Shown one piece after another: positions 36,457 through 46,142 of a stretch of DNA of 64,000 bases (the first letter of the stretch is position 1; each line of letters begins with the position of its first letter). The translations under genes and the position numbers were made by a program. The notes under the pieces were generated by a model. That model was given only the letters and a program-made list of their open reading frames with translations. It searched no databases and was not told where the DNA came from. This DNA is from Gammaproteobacteria bacterium (GTDB taxonomy: Bacteria; Pseudomonadota; Gammaproteobacteria; Pseudomonadales; Cellvibrionaceae): positions 62,001 to 126,000 of the forward strand of contig SEBV01000007.1 in the NCBI GenBank assembly GCA_004172865.1. The letters are read 5' to 3'.

Positions 36457-37944
36457 ATGAATCTCCCCATAAAGAAAGTTGTAATTGCCGGTGGCGGAAC
36501 AGCGGGTTGGATGGCGGCCGCAACTATTTCGCACCATCTCGGCCCAGTACTAGATATTCGGCTTATTGAATCTGAAGAAATTGGTACAGTTGGAGTTGGT
36601 GAAGCAACCGTGCCGCCCATGCAGACTTTTCATAAATTATTAAATATTGATGAGCAGGAATTTTTGCGCGCGACGCAGGGGACTTTCAAGTTAGGAATAA
36701 ATTTTGAAAACTGGGGGCAAAAAGGTGATGAGTATATTCACTCATTTGGCATAACTGGCAAAGAGTTATGGATGGCCGATTTTGTCCACTTTTGGGTAAA
36801 AGCAAAGGGAATGGGGCTAAAGCAAGACTACGGAGATTTCTGTCTTGAGCTTCAAGCGGCAAAAATGGGTAAATTCGCTATTACCGAAAATCCACGTACT
36901 AATTATGCCTATCATTTTAATGCATCGCTTTATGCAAAATTTTTACGTAAATATAGCGAAGCGCGTGGTGTAAGACGCACTGAAGGAAAGATTGTTGAGG
37001 TTGCAACTCATAGTGATAACGGATTTATTAAAAGCGTGACATTGGCATCGGGCGAAGTTGTTGAAGGTGATTTATTTATCGACTGCACTGGCTTTCGCGG
37101 ATTATTAATTGAACAGACCTTGCACACCGGTTATGAAGATTGGTCGCAGTGGTTACTCAACGATAGCGCCATAGCGTCGCAAACTAAAAACCCTGGCCCG
37201 GCATTACCATACACTCGTGCAGTTGCCCATCAAGCCGGTTGGCAATGGCATATTCCATTGCAAAGTCGTATTGGCACTGGTTTCGTATACTGCAGCAAAT
37301 ATATTTCTGATGAAGACGCCAGAAAAACATTTATTGATAATCTACCCGGTGAATTAATTAACGAACCCATTGTGCTGAAATTTAAAACGGGGCGTCGTAA
37401 AAAAAGCTGGAATAAAAATTGTATCGCGCTTGGTTTGTCGAGTGGATTCATTGAGCCTTTGGAATCCACCAGTATTCATTTAATTATGAATAGTGCCTTG
37501 CGGTTGGTGAGATTTTTTCCCAGCAATGGAATACAGGAAGCCAATGTAGCTGAATACAATCAACAAACTGTAAATGAAATTGAACGTATCCGCGATTTCG
37601 TAATTTTGCATTACAAAGCAACCGAGCGGGACGATACTCCGTATTGGCGTTATTGCAGAGATATGGCTATACCGGAAACTTTGGCACATCGTATTAATTT
37701 GTTTAAGGAAACTGCAATAGCTTATAAGGCCGAAGGTGAAATCTTTTTTATGGATTCATGGTCACAAGTTATGATCGGCCAACGAATAATACCCTCGGCT
37801 TACCATCCCTATGTTGATGCAATTAATCACCAGGATCTCTGCAAATATATGGAAGAATTTTCCGAAGACATTAAAAAGCGAGCGATGGTGTTACCAAGCC
37901 ACGAAGATTTTGTTCGGGCTTATTGCTCCGAGAATGATGCATAG
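36457..37944 (+). CDS. Flavin-dependent tryptophan halogenase family protein, copy 2
   Basis: Second PrnA/RebH-type halogenase, also 495 aa from ATG 36457, which follows GGAG by 7 bases (a start 12 bases earlier would cover the ribosome site). It keeps the GGGTAGW FAD motif, the TFKLGINFENW lysine, WQWHIP and GFIEPLEST. Differences from copy 1 cluster at about residues 28-32, 90-120 (KELWMADFVHFWVKAKG against KVFWIADFVQFWTKARG) and the last 70 residues. These lie near the substrate face in known halogenases, so the two may differ in substrate or site preference. It has its own promoter region and terminator. Confidence 0.88.
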   Translation: MNLPIKKVVIAGGGTAGWMAAATISHHLGPVLDIRLIESEEIGTVGVGEATVPPMQTFHKLLNIDEQEFLRATQGTFKLGINFENWGQKGDEYIHSFGITGKELWMADFVHFWVKAKGMGLKQDYGDFCLELQAAKMGKFAITENPRTNYAYHFNASLYAKFLRKYSEARGVRRTEGKIVEVATHSDNGFIKSVTLASGEVVEGDLFIDCTGFRGLLIEQTLHTGYEDWSQWLLNDSAIASQTKNPGPALPYTRAVAHQAGWQWHIPLQSRIGTGFVYCSKYISDEDARKTFIDNLPGELINEPIVLKFKTGRRKKSWNKNCIALGLSSGFIEPLESTSIHLIMNSALRLVRFFPSNGIQEANVAEYNQQTVNEIERIRDFVILHYKATERDDTPYWRYCRDMAIPETLAHRINLFKETAIAYKAEGEIFFMDSWSQVMIGQRIIPSAYHPYVDAINHQDLCKYMEEFSEDIKKRAMVLPSHEDFVRAYCSENDA

Positions 37945-37971
37945 TTTTTAAAAAGATAATTTTCCTTTATA

Positions 37972-38004
37972 AAAAATAAACCCGCTATCGGCGGGTTTAT
38001 TTTT
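37972..38004. terminator. Bidirectional terminator between halogenase copy 2 and argF
   Basis: A perfect 14-bp stem, AAAAATAAACCCGC (37972-37985) with GCGGGTTTATTTTT (37991-38004), and a 5-base loop. A and T runs flank both sides, so it can work for both convergent genes. Confidence 0.93.
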
Positions 38005-38013
38005 TCTCATCCA

Positions 38014-38931
38014 TCACTGACTAAACAAAAATTCCATCAGTGCTTTTTGGGCGTGTAAGCGGTTTTCTGCTTCTTCCCAGACGATTGCTTGGGGATCGTC
38101 TATGACTTCTGCGCTGACTTCTTTGCCGCGGTAGGCGGGGAGGCAGTGCATGAAAAGCACGTCGGAATTTGCGTGGCTTAATAATTCGCGATTCACTTGA
38201 TAACCGCTAAAAATTTTCTCGCGTTGTTTTTTCTCGTCTTCCTGGCCCATGGATGCCCAAGTATCCGTCACCACCAAGTCGGCATTTTTAACGGCTTCTT
38301 GAGGGCTGTTAAAAAAATGAGCGCGATTTTTGTGCTTCTCGATCATGTGATCCCAAGGTTCAAATCCTTTTGGTGTGGCAATGCGCAATTCAAAATCGCA
38401 CAGCTCAGCAGCTTGCATGTAGCTTTGGCACATGTTGTTGCCATCGCCTACCCAAGCTACGGTTTTGCCTGCAAGAGTGCCACGTTGTTCAACGAAAGTT
38501 TGAATGTCCGCTAACAACTGACAAGGGTGATGATCATCCGTCAGGCCATTGATGACCGGCACGCGTGAGTATTCGGCAAAGCGCTCAACGGTGGTGTGCG
38601 CGAAGGTGCGAATCATCACCATATCAACCATGCTGGCAATGCAGCGTGCAGCGTCTTCCACGGGTTCACCGCGGCCGAGTTGCGAGTCTTTGGTTGATAG
38701 GAAAATTGCGTGGCCGCCAGCTTGCGCCATGGCAGATTCGAAAGAGACACGCGTACGGGTAGATGATTTTTCAAAAATCATCGCCAGAACCTTGTCTTTG
38801 AAAATCTCGGTGGCTACGCCTTTACGTTGCAGCGCCTTCAATTCAATGGCGCGCTTGATGATGTGGTTAAGCTCGTCGCTGTTAACGTCTTCGAGGGTTA
38901 AAAAATGTCTCGGTGCCTTTGGGGGAACCAT
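38014..38931 (-). CDS. argF: Ornithine carbamoyltransferase
   Basis: Makes citrulline from ornithine and carbamoyl phosphate in arginine synthesis. The 305-aa product has the carbamoyl phosphate motif [10 protein letters not shown] (about residue 55), [11 protein letters not shown], and the ornithine-site [12 protein letters not shown]. It is the anabolic length. It lies 78 bases downstream of argD on the same strand, a common gammaproteobacterial argD-argF pairing, and ends at a bidirectional terminator. Confidence 0.96.
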   Translation of the reverse strand: MVPPKAPRHFLTLEDVNSDELNHIIKRAIELKALQRKGVATEIFKDKVLAMIFEKSSTRTRVSFESAMAQAGGHAIFLSTKDSQLGRGEPVEDAARCIASMVDMVMIRTFAHTTVERFAEYSRVPVINGLTDDHHPCQLLADIQTFVEQRGTLAGKTVAWVGDGNNMCQSYMQAAELCDFELRIATPKGFEPWDHMIEKHKNRAHFFNSPQEAVKNADLVVTDTWASMGQEDEKKQREKIFSGYQVNRELLSHANSDVLFMHCLPAYRGKEVSAEVIDDPQAIVWEEAENRLHAQKALMEFLFSQ

Positions 38932-39009
38932 AATGCTCTTCTCTTTTTCGAGCGGCTTTCTAGCTGTTAGCGCTGCTCTTCATTGCTGCGGAGGTCGCCC
39001 CCCGCTTTG

Positions 39010-40173
39010 TTAAAACTCAGTTACCAGCTCAACTACTTTTGTAACCAGTTCGTCTGCTTCTGCATCCGTAAGGATAAAGGTTGGCAGTAAACGAATGGTG
39101 TTAACTGAGGTTATGTTAATCAAAATACCCTTGGCGCGGCCTTTTTCCATCAGCTCGGCGGCGGGCGCGTTCAATTCAATGCCGATCATCAAACCTTTGC
39201 CGCGGATATCAACAACTTTTGGGTTGCCTGCGAGTTTGGTTTTGAAGTCAGCCAACAACTTATCGCCAAGCACTTTAGCTTTGGGAATAAGTTCTTCTGC
39301 AATAAGGGTTTCTACCACGGCGACGCCAGCTCTTGTGGCCAACGGATTGCCACCAAATGTAGTACCGTGATTTCCTGGCTGCAACACATCTGCCGCTTTT
39401 CCGCGAGCGATACAGGCGCCGATAGGCACGCCATTGCCAAGGCCTTTGGCGGTGGTGACTACGTCGGGCAGTATATTGTTGTGTTGATAAGCGAAATAAG
39501 TACCGGTACGGCCATTGCCGGTTTGGATTTCATCGAGCATCAACAGCCAGCCATTGGCATCGGCAATTTCGCGCAATTGATTTAAGTAATCCGGCGCGGG
39601 CACGCGTACGCCGCCTTCGCCTTGTACGGGCTCAACCAAAATCGCAACAATATTGCTGTGTTCTGCAGCAGCGGCTTTTACCGCAGCAATATCATCAAAA
39701 GGCACACGGATAAACCCTTCAACTAATGGTTCAAAACCAAGTTGTACCTTAGGGTTTCCAGTGGCGCTTAGAGTGGCGAGAGTTCTACCGTGAAAGCTGT
39801 TAGTAGTAACAATAATGGCGGGGTTTTTCACGCCGCTATCATTGCCGAATTTGCGTGCGATCTTGATTGCCGCTTCGTTAGCTTCGGCGCCGGAATTGGA
39901 AAAAAATACTTTATCCAAACCAGACTGCTGAATAAGCAAATCCGCTAATTTTTGCTGAGTAGGAATGTTGTAATAGTTGGAGCAGTGGATGAGCGTGCTG
40001 ATTTGTTCGGTCAGCGCTTTGGTTACAGCGGGATGTGAGTAGCCAAGGCCGCATACGGCGATACCGCTGATTGCATCCAGATAAGACTTGCCCTTGTCAT
40101 CCCACACTCGGCTACCTTCGCCCTTGGTCAGGGTGAGGGTTCTTGCGCCGTAAGTGTTCATCAAGGTAGTCAT
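39010..40173 (-). CDS. argD: Acetylornithine aminotransferase
   Basis: PLP-dependent class III transaminase of arginine (and possibly lysine) synthesis. The product is 387 aa from the ATG at 40173, which follows GGAG; the longer start at 40209 has no ribosome site. Seen: YLDAISGIAVCGLGYSHP, SNSGAEANEAAIKIAR, the PLP-binding LMLDEIQTGNGRTG, and the Schiff-base lysine in VVTTAKGLGNGVPIGA. The SVNTIRLLPTFILTD ending is typical. First gene of the argDF pair. Confidence 0.95.
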   Translation of the reverse strand: MTTLMNTYGARTLTLTKGEGSRVWDDKGKSYLDAISGIAVCGLGYSHPAVTKALTEQISTLIHCSNYYNIPTQQKLADLLIQQSGLDKVFFSNSGAEANEAAIKIARKFGNDSGVKNPAIIVTTNSFHGRTLATLSATGNPKVQLGFEPLVEGFIRVPFDDIAAVKAAAAEHSNIVAILVEPVQGEGGVRVPAPDYLNQLREIADANGWLLMLDEIQTGNGRTGTYFAYQHNNILPDVVTTAKGLGNGVPIGACIARGKAADVLQPGNHGTTFGGNPLATRAGVAVVETLIAEELIPKAKVLGDKLLADFKTKLAGNPKVVDIRGKGLMIGIELNAPAAELMEKGRAKGILINITSVNTIRLLPTFILTDAEADELVTKVVELVTEF

Positions 40174-40719
40174 GTTTTTCTCCAAAGGGCCAGACAAAAG
40201 GCTAACCAAACAGTAAAAATTGAAAATGTAAATCTAACGCTAAAACATTAAAAAAATAAAACACCAAAGCCAAGCATAATCTGGCTCAGTGTTAAAAAAT
40301 GCAGGGAATTAACCACAGCGCTAAAACAAAAGACAACCTTGTCAGTAGGTAACAGGTTGTCTGCGAGAATCGTGAATTCTGCGCGTATTGCATCATCTAT
40401 ATGCAAAAGCAACAAAATGAACAGCAATAGTATAAGCAAACGGCCATATTGGCAAATTTAGGCTGCAAAAATGGCTTATTTTATAGCAAAAGATGTGCGG
40501 ATTTTTGGTGAAAAACCGAATCTGCGCAATCTAATTTTGGATTTTATTGATTCAAAAAACCGCTCAAAAATATCGAGATCATTACGTACATCGATAGCGT
40601 TAAGAATCAATCTTTAGCGACTGAATTTGTTTTGAAATAAAAACAACATGAGCTAGGCAGGCAGATGAGTTAGCATCACGTTCATTTGTGATGCTTATTT
40701 TGTTCTTTAAGGTTTTGTT
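40174..40719. promoter_or_regulatory. Divergent intergenic region argD / TonB-dependent receptor
   Basis: 546 AT-rich bases without a supported gene. On the receptor side is a leader hairpin: AGCATCAC (40672-40679) pairs with GTGATGCT (40688-40695), 8 bp perfect with an 8-base loop, followed by TATTTTGTTCTTT. This hairpin plus T-rich tract sits only 25 bases before the receptor ATG and could be an attenuator or the end of a short upstream transcript. No clear ArgR box or Fur box was recognised. Confidence 0.55.
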
Positions 40720-42744
40720 ATGAAGAAGACAGCCGTCTTTCTGGGTTTTATTAATGTGGTTGCGGTTTCCGCCCAAGCCCAAACTGGAATAGATACATTA
40801 GTGGTAACCGGTGAACGCACGCGCGATTCAGTTGCTGGAGCGCAAACATTGGATACTGATCAACTGCAGCCAGGCAGCCGCGCGGACGCCGCCGAATTAT
40901 TGCAAGGTATTAACGGCGTACAAGCGGATAGCCGCTCAAATTACGCGCAGGACACCCGCATAACCCTACGCGGTTTCGGCGCGCGCTCGGCGTTTGGTGT
41001 GCGTGGTCTCGATTTGCAGATTGATGGAATTCCACTCTCCATGCCCGATGGGCAAGGCCAGTTTTCCGGTGCAGTACTTGATGGGGTGAAAACTATTAGT
41101 GTACTCACTGGGCCTGTCGCCGCACTTTATGGAAATGGTGCGGGTGGTGTAATTAATTTAATTAGCGCTGCTCCAATAAATAATCGCATCTCCGTGGATG
41201 CAACCGCAGATGAAGACGGCTTATCGCGCAATCATGTGTCAGCTGAATTTCGCGATGCAGAATTAGGCGTAAGAATTCAGGCAAGTCGTGTGGATGCCGA
41301 TGGTAATCGCCCGCACGCCAGCGCAACGCGCGAACAATTAGGTGCGCAGGTTTACTACACGCTCGATAATGGAATAGAAGCACAGTATCGATTTGATAAA
41401 GAAGATGCGCCTTTGCTACAAGATCCACTCGGGCTTACGCAGGAGCAATCGCAAGCCGATCCTTATCAATTAAATTCCAGTGCAGAATTTTTTAATACGC
41501 GCAAAACAATTTCGCATTTGCAAAATGCATTTAGTTTGCGGCAGGAGAAAGGCGATCAACGGTGGCAAGTCGCCCTCTGGCAAGGTGATCGTCATATTCA
41601 GCAATATCTCGCGCAAAAAGGCGATGCATTAGCTAACTCCGGTGGCGTAGTGGATTTAACTCGCCAATTTAGCGGTGGCAATGGTAATTACACTTGGGAT
41701 TTCAATCTTGCCAATCAGCCGGTCAGTTTTACGCTGGGCGGCGAATGGTCTGCAATGAATGACAAGCGCAAAGGCTATGTTAATAACGGCGGCGTCGCAG
41801 GTGATTTACGTCGAGATGAGTTGGGGCAGGCTGATAATCGCGATGCCTATGTGCTAGTGAAATGGCAGGCGAGTGATGACTGGGAATTTCTAGCTGGCGC
41901 GCGGCAATCTCATCTTGAATTATCGGTAGATGATTATTTTATTATTCCCACTAAAAATGCTGACGACAGTGGTAATAAAACCTTTAATCGTCATTCGGAA
42001 TCGCTCGCAACGCGTTATAAAATTAATGAGAATTTTTCAGTACATGCCGCTATCGGCAATGGTTTTGAAACGCCAACTTTAACGGAAATGGCGTACACCA
42101 ACGGTGATAAAGGTTTTAACAATACGCTGGACGCCGCTAGTAACCATCAGCAGGAAATGGGTATAGATTTTCAACATAAAAAAATCAACTTATCTCTCAC
42201 TGCTTTTAATATAAAAACCCAAGATGAATTGGTAGTCGATCAATCTATTAACGGTCGTACGACTTACGTGAATGCAACTGAAACTGAACGCAAAGGCGTG
42301 GAGTTTAGCGGGAATTTTGAATTTAGCGATGCGCTGGATGCGCGCATTGCACTCAACTATCTTGATGCAACTTATACGCAAGGACAATTTGCATCCTTGC
42401 AATTACCTGGCGTGGCTAAACTAAATCATTATGCGCAAATAAATTGGTCGCCATTACATAATGATTTATTGAAATTCGGCGTCAGTTTAAATCATCGCAA
42501 TCAGATAGCGGCGAACGATAACAATCAAATCAAAGCACCATCCTATACAACCGCAGATTTTGCGATCTCGGGAAGGTTTACTGTCATGCAATCATTACAA
42601 ACAGACTGGTGGTTTAAACTTGCAAATGTAGCAGATGAAAATTATGTAGGTTCAGTGATAGTGAACCAAACCAATGGTCGTGCCTTTGAGCCTGCCAGCG
42701 GTCGAAATCTGGCGGCAGGTATAAAACTTGCCTATGACTTTTAA
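40720..42744 (+). CDS. TonB-dependent outer-membrane receptor
   Basis: A 674-aa receptor. It has a signal peptide ending at AQAQ, a TonB-box-like IDTLVVTGERTRD, and a plug domain with LLQGINGVQADSR, ITLRGFGARSAFGVRG and GPVAALYGNGAGGVINL. A 22-stranded barrel follows, ending in a terminal Phe (AYDF). It resembles receptors of the ferric-citrate/copper/siderophore type more than the large carbohydrate (SusC-like) ones. Ligand unknown. 13 bases separate it from hrpB. Confidence 0.88.
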   Translation: MKKTAVFLGFINVVAVSAQAQTGIDTLVVTGERTRDSVAGAQTLDTDQLQPGSRADAAELLQGINGVQADSRSNYAQDTRITLRGFGARSAFGVRGLDLQIDGIPLSMPDGQGQFSGAVLDGVKTISVLTGPVAALYGNGAGGVINLISAAPINNRISVDATADEDGLSRNHVSAEFRDAELGVRIQASRVDADGNRPHASATREQLGAQVYYTLDNGIEAQYRFDKEDAPLLQDPLGLTQEQSQADPYQLNSSAEFFNTRKTISHLQNAFSLRQEKGDQRWQVALWQGDRHIQQYLAQKGDALANSGGVVDLTRQFSGGNGNYTWDFNLANQPVSFTLGGEWSAMNDKRKGYVNNGGVAGDLRRDELGQADNRDAYVLVKWQASDDWEFLAGARQSHLELSVDDYFIIPTKNADDSGNKTFNRHSESLATRYKINENFSVHAAIGNGFETPTLTEMAYTNGDKGFNNTLDAASNHQQEMGIDFQHKKINLSLTAFNIKTQDELVVDQSINGRTTYVNATETERKGVEFSGNFEFSDALDARIALNYLDATYTQGQFASLQLPGVAKLNHYAQINWSPLHNDLLKFGVSLNHRNQIAANDNNQIKAPSYTTADFAISGRFTVMQSLQTDWWFKLANVADENYVGSVIVNQTNGRAFEPASGRNLAAGIKLAYDF

Positions 42745-42757
42745 AAGAGATGATTGA

Positions 42758-45193
42758 GTGAATAACCATTTAGGCTATACGGATTTTTTAAATAGTCTAC
42801 CGCAATATCCGCTCAGTGAATTGCGCGATGATTTTTTTCGCGTAATCACAAAAGGAACTCTGCTGCTTGAGGCTGAACCTGGCGCGGGTAAATCCACACT
42901 TGCGCCGCTTTGGGTGCTTAATAGTTTAGCGGACGATAAAAAATTAATTTTAGTTCAGCCTCGCGTATTGGCAGTGCAATCGCTTGCGCAACGCTTGGCT
43001 GATTTGGTTGGCGATGAATTGGGCCTAACAGTTGGCTATCAAGTTCCTTATGATAATCGCGTGAGTAACAACACACGGCTGTTGGTAATGACGCCGGGAA
43101 TTTTGTTACAGCATTTATTGCAAGATCCAACACTGGAAAATATTGACTGCGTAATTTTGGATGAGATTCATGAGAGATCCATAAATCAGGACACCGCATG
43201 GGCTTGGTTGCAGGAAGTGCAAATACTGCGTGATGATTTGCAAATTATATTAATGAGCGCAACGCCCGACCCGCAATTGCAACAAAAAATTCCACAACGT
43301 TTGTTCGCGCCGGGTCGTTGTTTTCCCGTAACAACTCACTATCTTCCCGCAAAAGCGAACACGCCTTATCCAGAAAAAATTGAAGAGCATGTTTTGCGGG
43401 CGCTTATTTCATATCCTGAGTTTCAAAATGAAACGGTTTTAATTTTTTTGGCTGGTTGGAGTGAAATAGAAAAGTGCGTACAATTGATTCAATTACGTTA
43501 TCCAAACCAAGCTGTTTTTCGTTTACATAGTCGCGTCCCTCAAGTCGAACAAAAACGTGCGTTAAATTCCTGCTCGGGCCCGAGAATTATTTTGGCAACG
43601 AATATTGCAGAAACATCATTAACAATTCCAGATGTTACTTTGGTGATAGATTCTGGCTTGGTGCGTCGCCCGGATTATGAACAGCGAACGGGGTTGACCC
43701 GGTTGCGTCTATCGCGCATTAGTCAGGCAAGTGCGGAGCAGCGTCGTGGCCGTGCCGGACGTGTGCAGGCGGGACATTGCATTCGCTTATGGTCGCAAGA
43801 CCAGCCTTTGGCTGCAGCGGATTTACCAGAAATTCGAGCCACGGATTATTTGCCCTTTTCATTGCGATTAGCGCATTGGGGCAGTCCTGCACTATCACTT
43901 CCCTGGCTGGAAGCGCCGAATAAGTTAGCGTTAAATTTTGCCCAGCAACAGCTGCAACAAATGAAATTGTTGGATACAAATAACAAAATTACTGCAAGCG
44001 GTGAACAAGTAAGCGCATTAGGAACTCATCCCAGAATTGCTGCATTTTTATTAGCGCAGGAAATATCAATATCCGAATCAGAAATGTTACTAGCCTTGGC
44101 GTTGCATTTTGATTTAGCGGTTGAAGCTGACATAAATGATCTAATTCAGTCTGCAACACAAGAGCTGCAACGAAATCGTCAATGGCAGCAACAGCAAAAA
44201 CGTTGGCTGCAAAAATTACAAATCAAAGTTATAAAAAGTGACGCCGTTAATACCAACCTACTAGCGCAAGCTTTTAGTGATCGCATTGGCTTTCAGCAAG
44301 AATCTGGGCGCTACCGTTTGAATTCTGGGATTAGTGTAGATTCACAATCCAACCTAAATTCGCAGTGGGCATTATTTCCCATTATTAATACCAAACCTAA
44401 GGGACATTCTGGAATTGGGCTTGCGTTGCAGCTATCAGTTGGTGAACAGAGGTCGCTTAGCCAAAAACAAACACAACTAGTTCATAAAAATAATAGTTGG
44501 CAGGAGCATGCCCAATGGCGAATGGGCGGAACCACTATTGCTGAAGATTTTTCTGTTGTAGATGCAGCTAAAATATCAATTTTACTTATAAATTTGATTC
44601 GAGAAAAAATTGCTGAAAAAGGCTTGCATAACCTACAGTGGAGCGACAACGCAAGGCGTCTATTAGAACGTGCTCGCTTCATTCAAGCGCAAGACTTGTT
44701 AACTTTGCCAGATCTGGATGACGCTACACTGACGAATTCATTGGAGCATTGGTTACAACCTTTTTTAAATGCACAAACCCGTCTGGATCAATTGCCCTGG
44801 TTGAATGCGCTGGAGTTTTATTTGGGTTATGAACACTGTCAGGCCATTGCGCAGTGTGTCCCCGAAAAAATTGAATTACCGTCGGGTCGAATGATTACCG
44901 TTGAATTTTCGGCAGAAGGTGTGCCACAAGTTTCTGCAAAGTTGCAGGAGTTCTTTGGTTGCGAACACTTACAATTGGCAGGTGGTAAGTTGCCGTTGAA
45001 GATCCATTTGCTTTCACCTAATGGTAGCCCGCTTGCAATTACCATGAATTTACAAACCTTTTGGCAACAAGCCTATGCGGATGTCCGCAAAGAAATGCGC
45101 GGCAAATATCCTCGTCATCCCTGGCCGGAAAATCCGCTTGAACACGAAGCAACTGCATTAACGAAAAGAAAGCTGGCACTACAACAAAAATAG
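42758..45193 (+). CDS. hrpB: ATP-dependent helicase HrpB
   Basis: DExH-box RNA helicase-like protein of the HrpB family; cellular role in bacteria not well defined. The 811-aa product has Walker A AEPGAGKST (near residue 40), motif II DEIHERS, motif III SATPD, the TNIAETSLTIPDV segment and QRRGRAGR (motif VI). The C-terminal HrpB domain ends YADVRKEMRGKYPRHPWPENP. The start is GTG at 42758. It is close behind the TonB receptor gene, with the small-gene run following 12 bases later. Confidence 0.93.
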   Translation: MNNHLGYTDFLNSLPQYPLSELRDDFFRVITKGTLLLEAEPGAGKSTLAPLWVLNSLADDKKLILVQPRVLAVQSLAQRLADLVGDELGLTVGYQVPYDNRVSNNTRLLVMTPGILLQHLLQDPTLENIDCVILDEIHERSINQDTAWAWLQEVQILRDDLQIILMSATPDPQLQQKIPQRLFAPGRCFPVTTHYLPAKANTPYPEKIEEHVLRALISYPEFQNETVLIFLAGWSEIEKCVQLIQLRYPNQAVFRLHSRVPQVEQKRALNSCSGPRIILATNIAETSLTIPDVTLVIDSGLVRRPDYEQRTGLTRLRLSRISQASAEQRRGRAGRVQAGHCIRLWSQDQPLAAADLPEIRATDYLPFSLRLAHWGSPALSLPWLEAPNKLALNFAQQQLQQMKLLDTNNKITASGEQVSALGTHPRIAAFLLAQEISISESEMLLALALHFDLAVEADINDLIQSATQELQRNRQWQQQQKRWLQKLQIKVIKSDAVNTNLLAQAFSDRIGFQQESGRYRLNSGISVDSQSNLNSQWALFPIINTKPKGHSGIGLALQLSVGEQRSLSQKQTQLVHKNNSWQEHAQWRMGGTTIAEDFSVVDAAKISILLINLIREKIAEKGLHNLQWSDNARRLLERARFIQAQDLLTLPDLDDATLTNSLEHWLQPFLNAQTRLDQLPWLNALEFYLGYEHCQAIAQCVPEKIELPSGRMITVEFSAEGVPQVSAKLQEFFGCEHLQLAGGKLPLKIHLLSPNGSPLAITMNLQTFWQQAYADVRKEMRGKYPRHPWPENPLEHEATALTKRKLALQQK

Positions 45194-45204
45194 GAAAATC
45201 TTAA

Positions 45205-45606
45205 ATGAACAAGCTAGAAAACGGTTACGTTACCGGAGATTTACGTTGGCTTTTACGTTTGGAAGGATTAGCGATTTTTGCATTTTCGTTAATGGCCTAT
45301 GAATTCATGGGTTTCCCATGGGGATTTTTTATTCTTATTTTTCTTGTGCCGGATTTATCCTTGTTAGCCTATTTTCAGAGCCCGCGAATTGGTGCTATCG
45401 CCTATAACACTACGCATTCCTATATTTTGCCGTTAATGCTTTTTGCGTACGGATTTTTTGTGTCTTCATCATCTGCAGATAAGGTGGCTATAGTGTGGAT
45501 TGCGCACATAGGTTTTGATCGTGCATTAGGTTTCGGACTGAAATATTCCAGAGGCTTTCGTTATACCCATTTTGGAAAGCTTGGGCACAGAAAGGAAAGT
45601 GAATAA
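45205..45606 (+). CDS. DUF4260 family membrane protein
   Basis: A 133-aa protein with three to four hydrophobic segments and the family pattern DRALGFGLKYSRGFRYTHFGKLG near the C-terminus. The conserved charged and His residues at the C-terminus suggest a functional site, but the function is unknown. It starts 12 bases after hrpB and opens the same-strand run that leads to the sigma factor gene. Confidence 0.75.
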   Translation: MNKLENGYVTGDLRWLLRLEGLAIFAFSLMAYEFMGFPWGFFILIFLVPDLSLLAYFQSPRIGAIAYNTTHSYILPLMLFAYGFFVSSSSADKVAIVWIAHIGFDRALGFGLKYSRGFRYTHFGKLGHRKESE

Positions 45607-45631
45607 TTAAGTAATCAACTGAGATATTTTT

Positions 45632-45838
45632 ATGGGTGATCCTACTTCATTAATTGTAGGTTTGATTTTCGGTTCCATAGGTGTGGGATATTGTATTTAC
45701 GGAAAGAAACAAAGTCACTTAATAGCATTCCTGGCAGGTGTTTTTTTAATAGGTTTACCCTATGTATTAGAAAATAACTCTGTGTTGATTATTGTTTCTC
45801 TAATCATAATGGCATTACCTAAATTAGTTAAATTATAA
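45632..45838 (+). CDS. Small two-helix membrane protein, function unknown
   Basis: A 68-aa protein with two or three hydrophobic segments (about 7-22, 31-45 and 50-64) separated by GKKQSH. No family recognised by eye. It is in line with flanking genes (25 and 11-base gaps), which supports it being real. Confidence 0.6.
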   Translation: MGDPTSLIVGLIFGSIGVGYCIYGKKQSHLIAFLAGVFLIGLPYVLENNSVLIIVSLIIMALPKLVKL

Positions 45839-45849
45839 AAGGCGGTAAC

Positions 45850-46134
45850 ATGAGCGTCACACGCATTAATCACTTTGAAGCAAAAGCGGGAAGCGAAGCC
45901 GATCTATTTGCTTTTATGCAAAGCGTTGTAGATGAGATAACGTCAGCTGATGGTTGCATTAAATGTACTTTGCTCAGGGGCGCTGAAAATTCCGCACACT
46001 TGGCGGTGATCGAAGAATGGATTTCTATTGCGCATCATAAAGCCGCTGCGAATATTATTCCAAAGGAGAAACTTGAAAAGGCAATGATATTGTTTGCCAA
46101 GCCTCCCTTTGGTATCTATTACACAACTGAGTAA
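45850..46134 (+). CDS. Antibiotic biosynthesis monooxygenase (ABM) domain protein
   Basis: A 94-aa ferredoxin-like fold protein of the ABM/quinol monooxygenase type (RINHFEAKAGSEADLFAFM, GCIKCTLLRG, AVIEEWIS). Members act as cofactor-free oxygenases or small-molecule binders. AAGGCGG lies before the ATG. Substrate unknown. Part of the small-gene run around the sigma factor. Confidence 0.75.
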   Translation: MSVTRINHFEAKAGSEADLFAFMQSVVDEITSADGCIKCTLLRGAENSAHLAVIEEWISIAHHKAAANIIPKEKLEKAMILFAKPPFGIYYTTE

Positions 46135-46142
46135 TTTTTATT

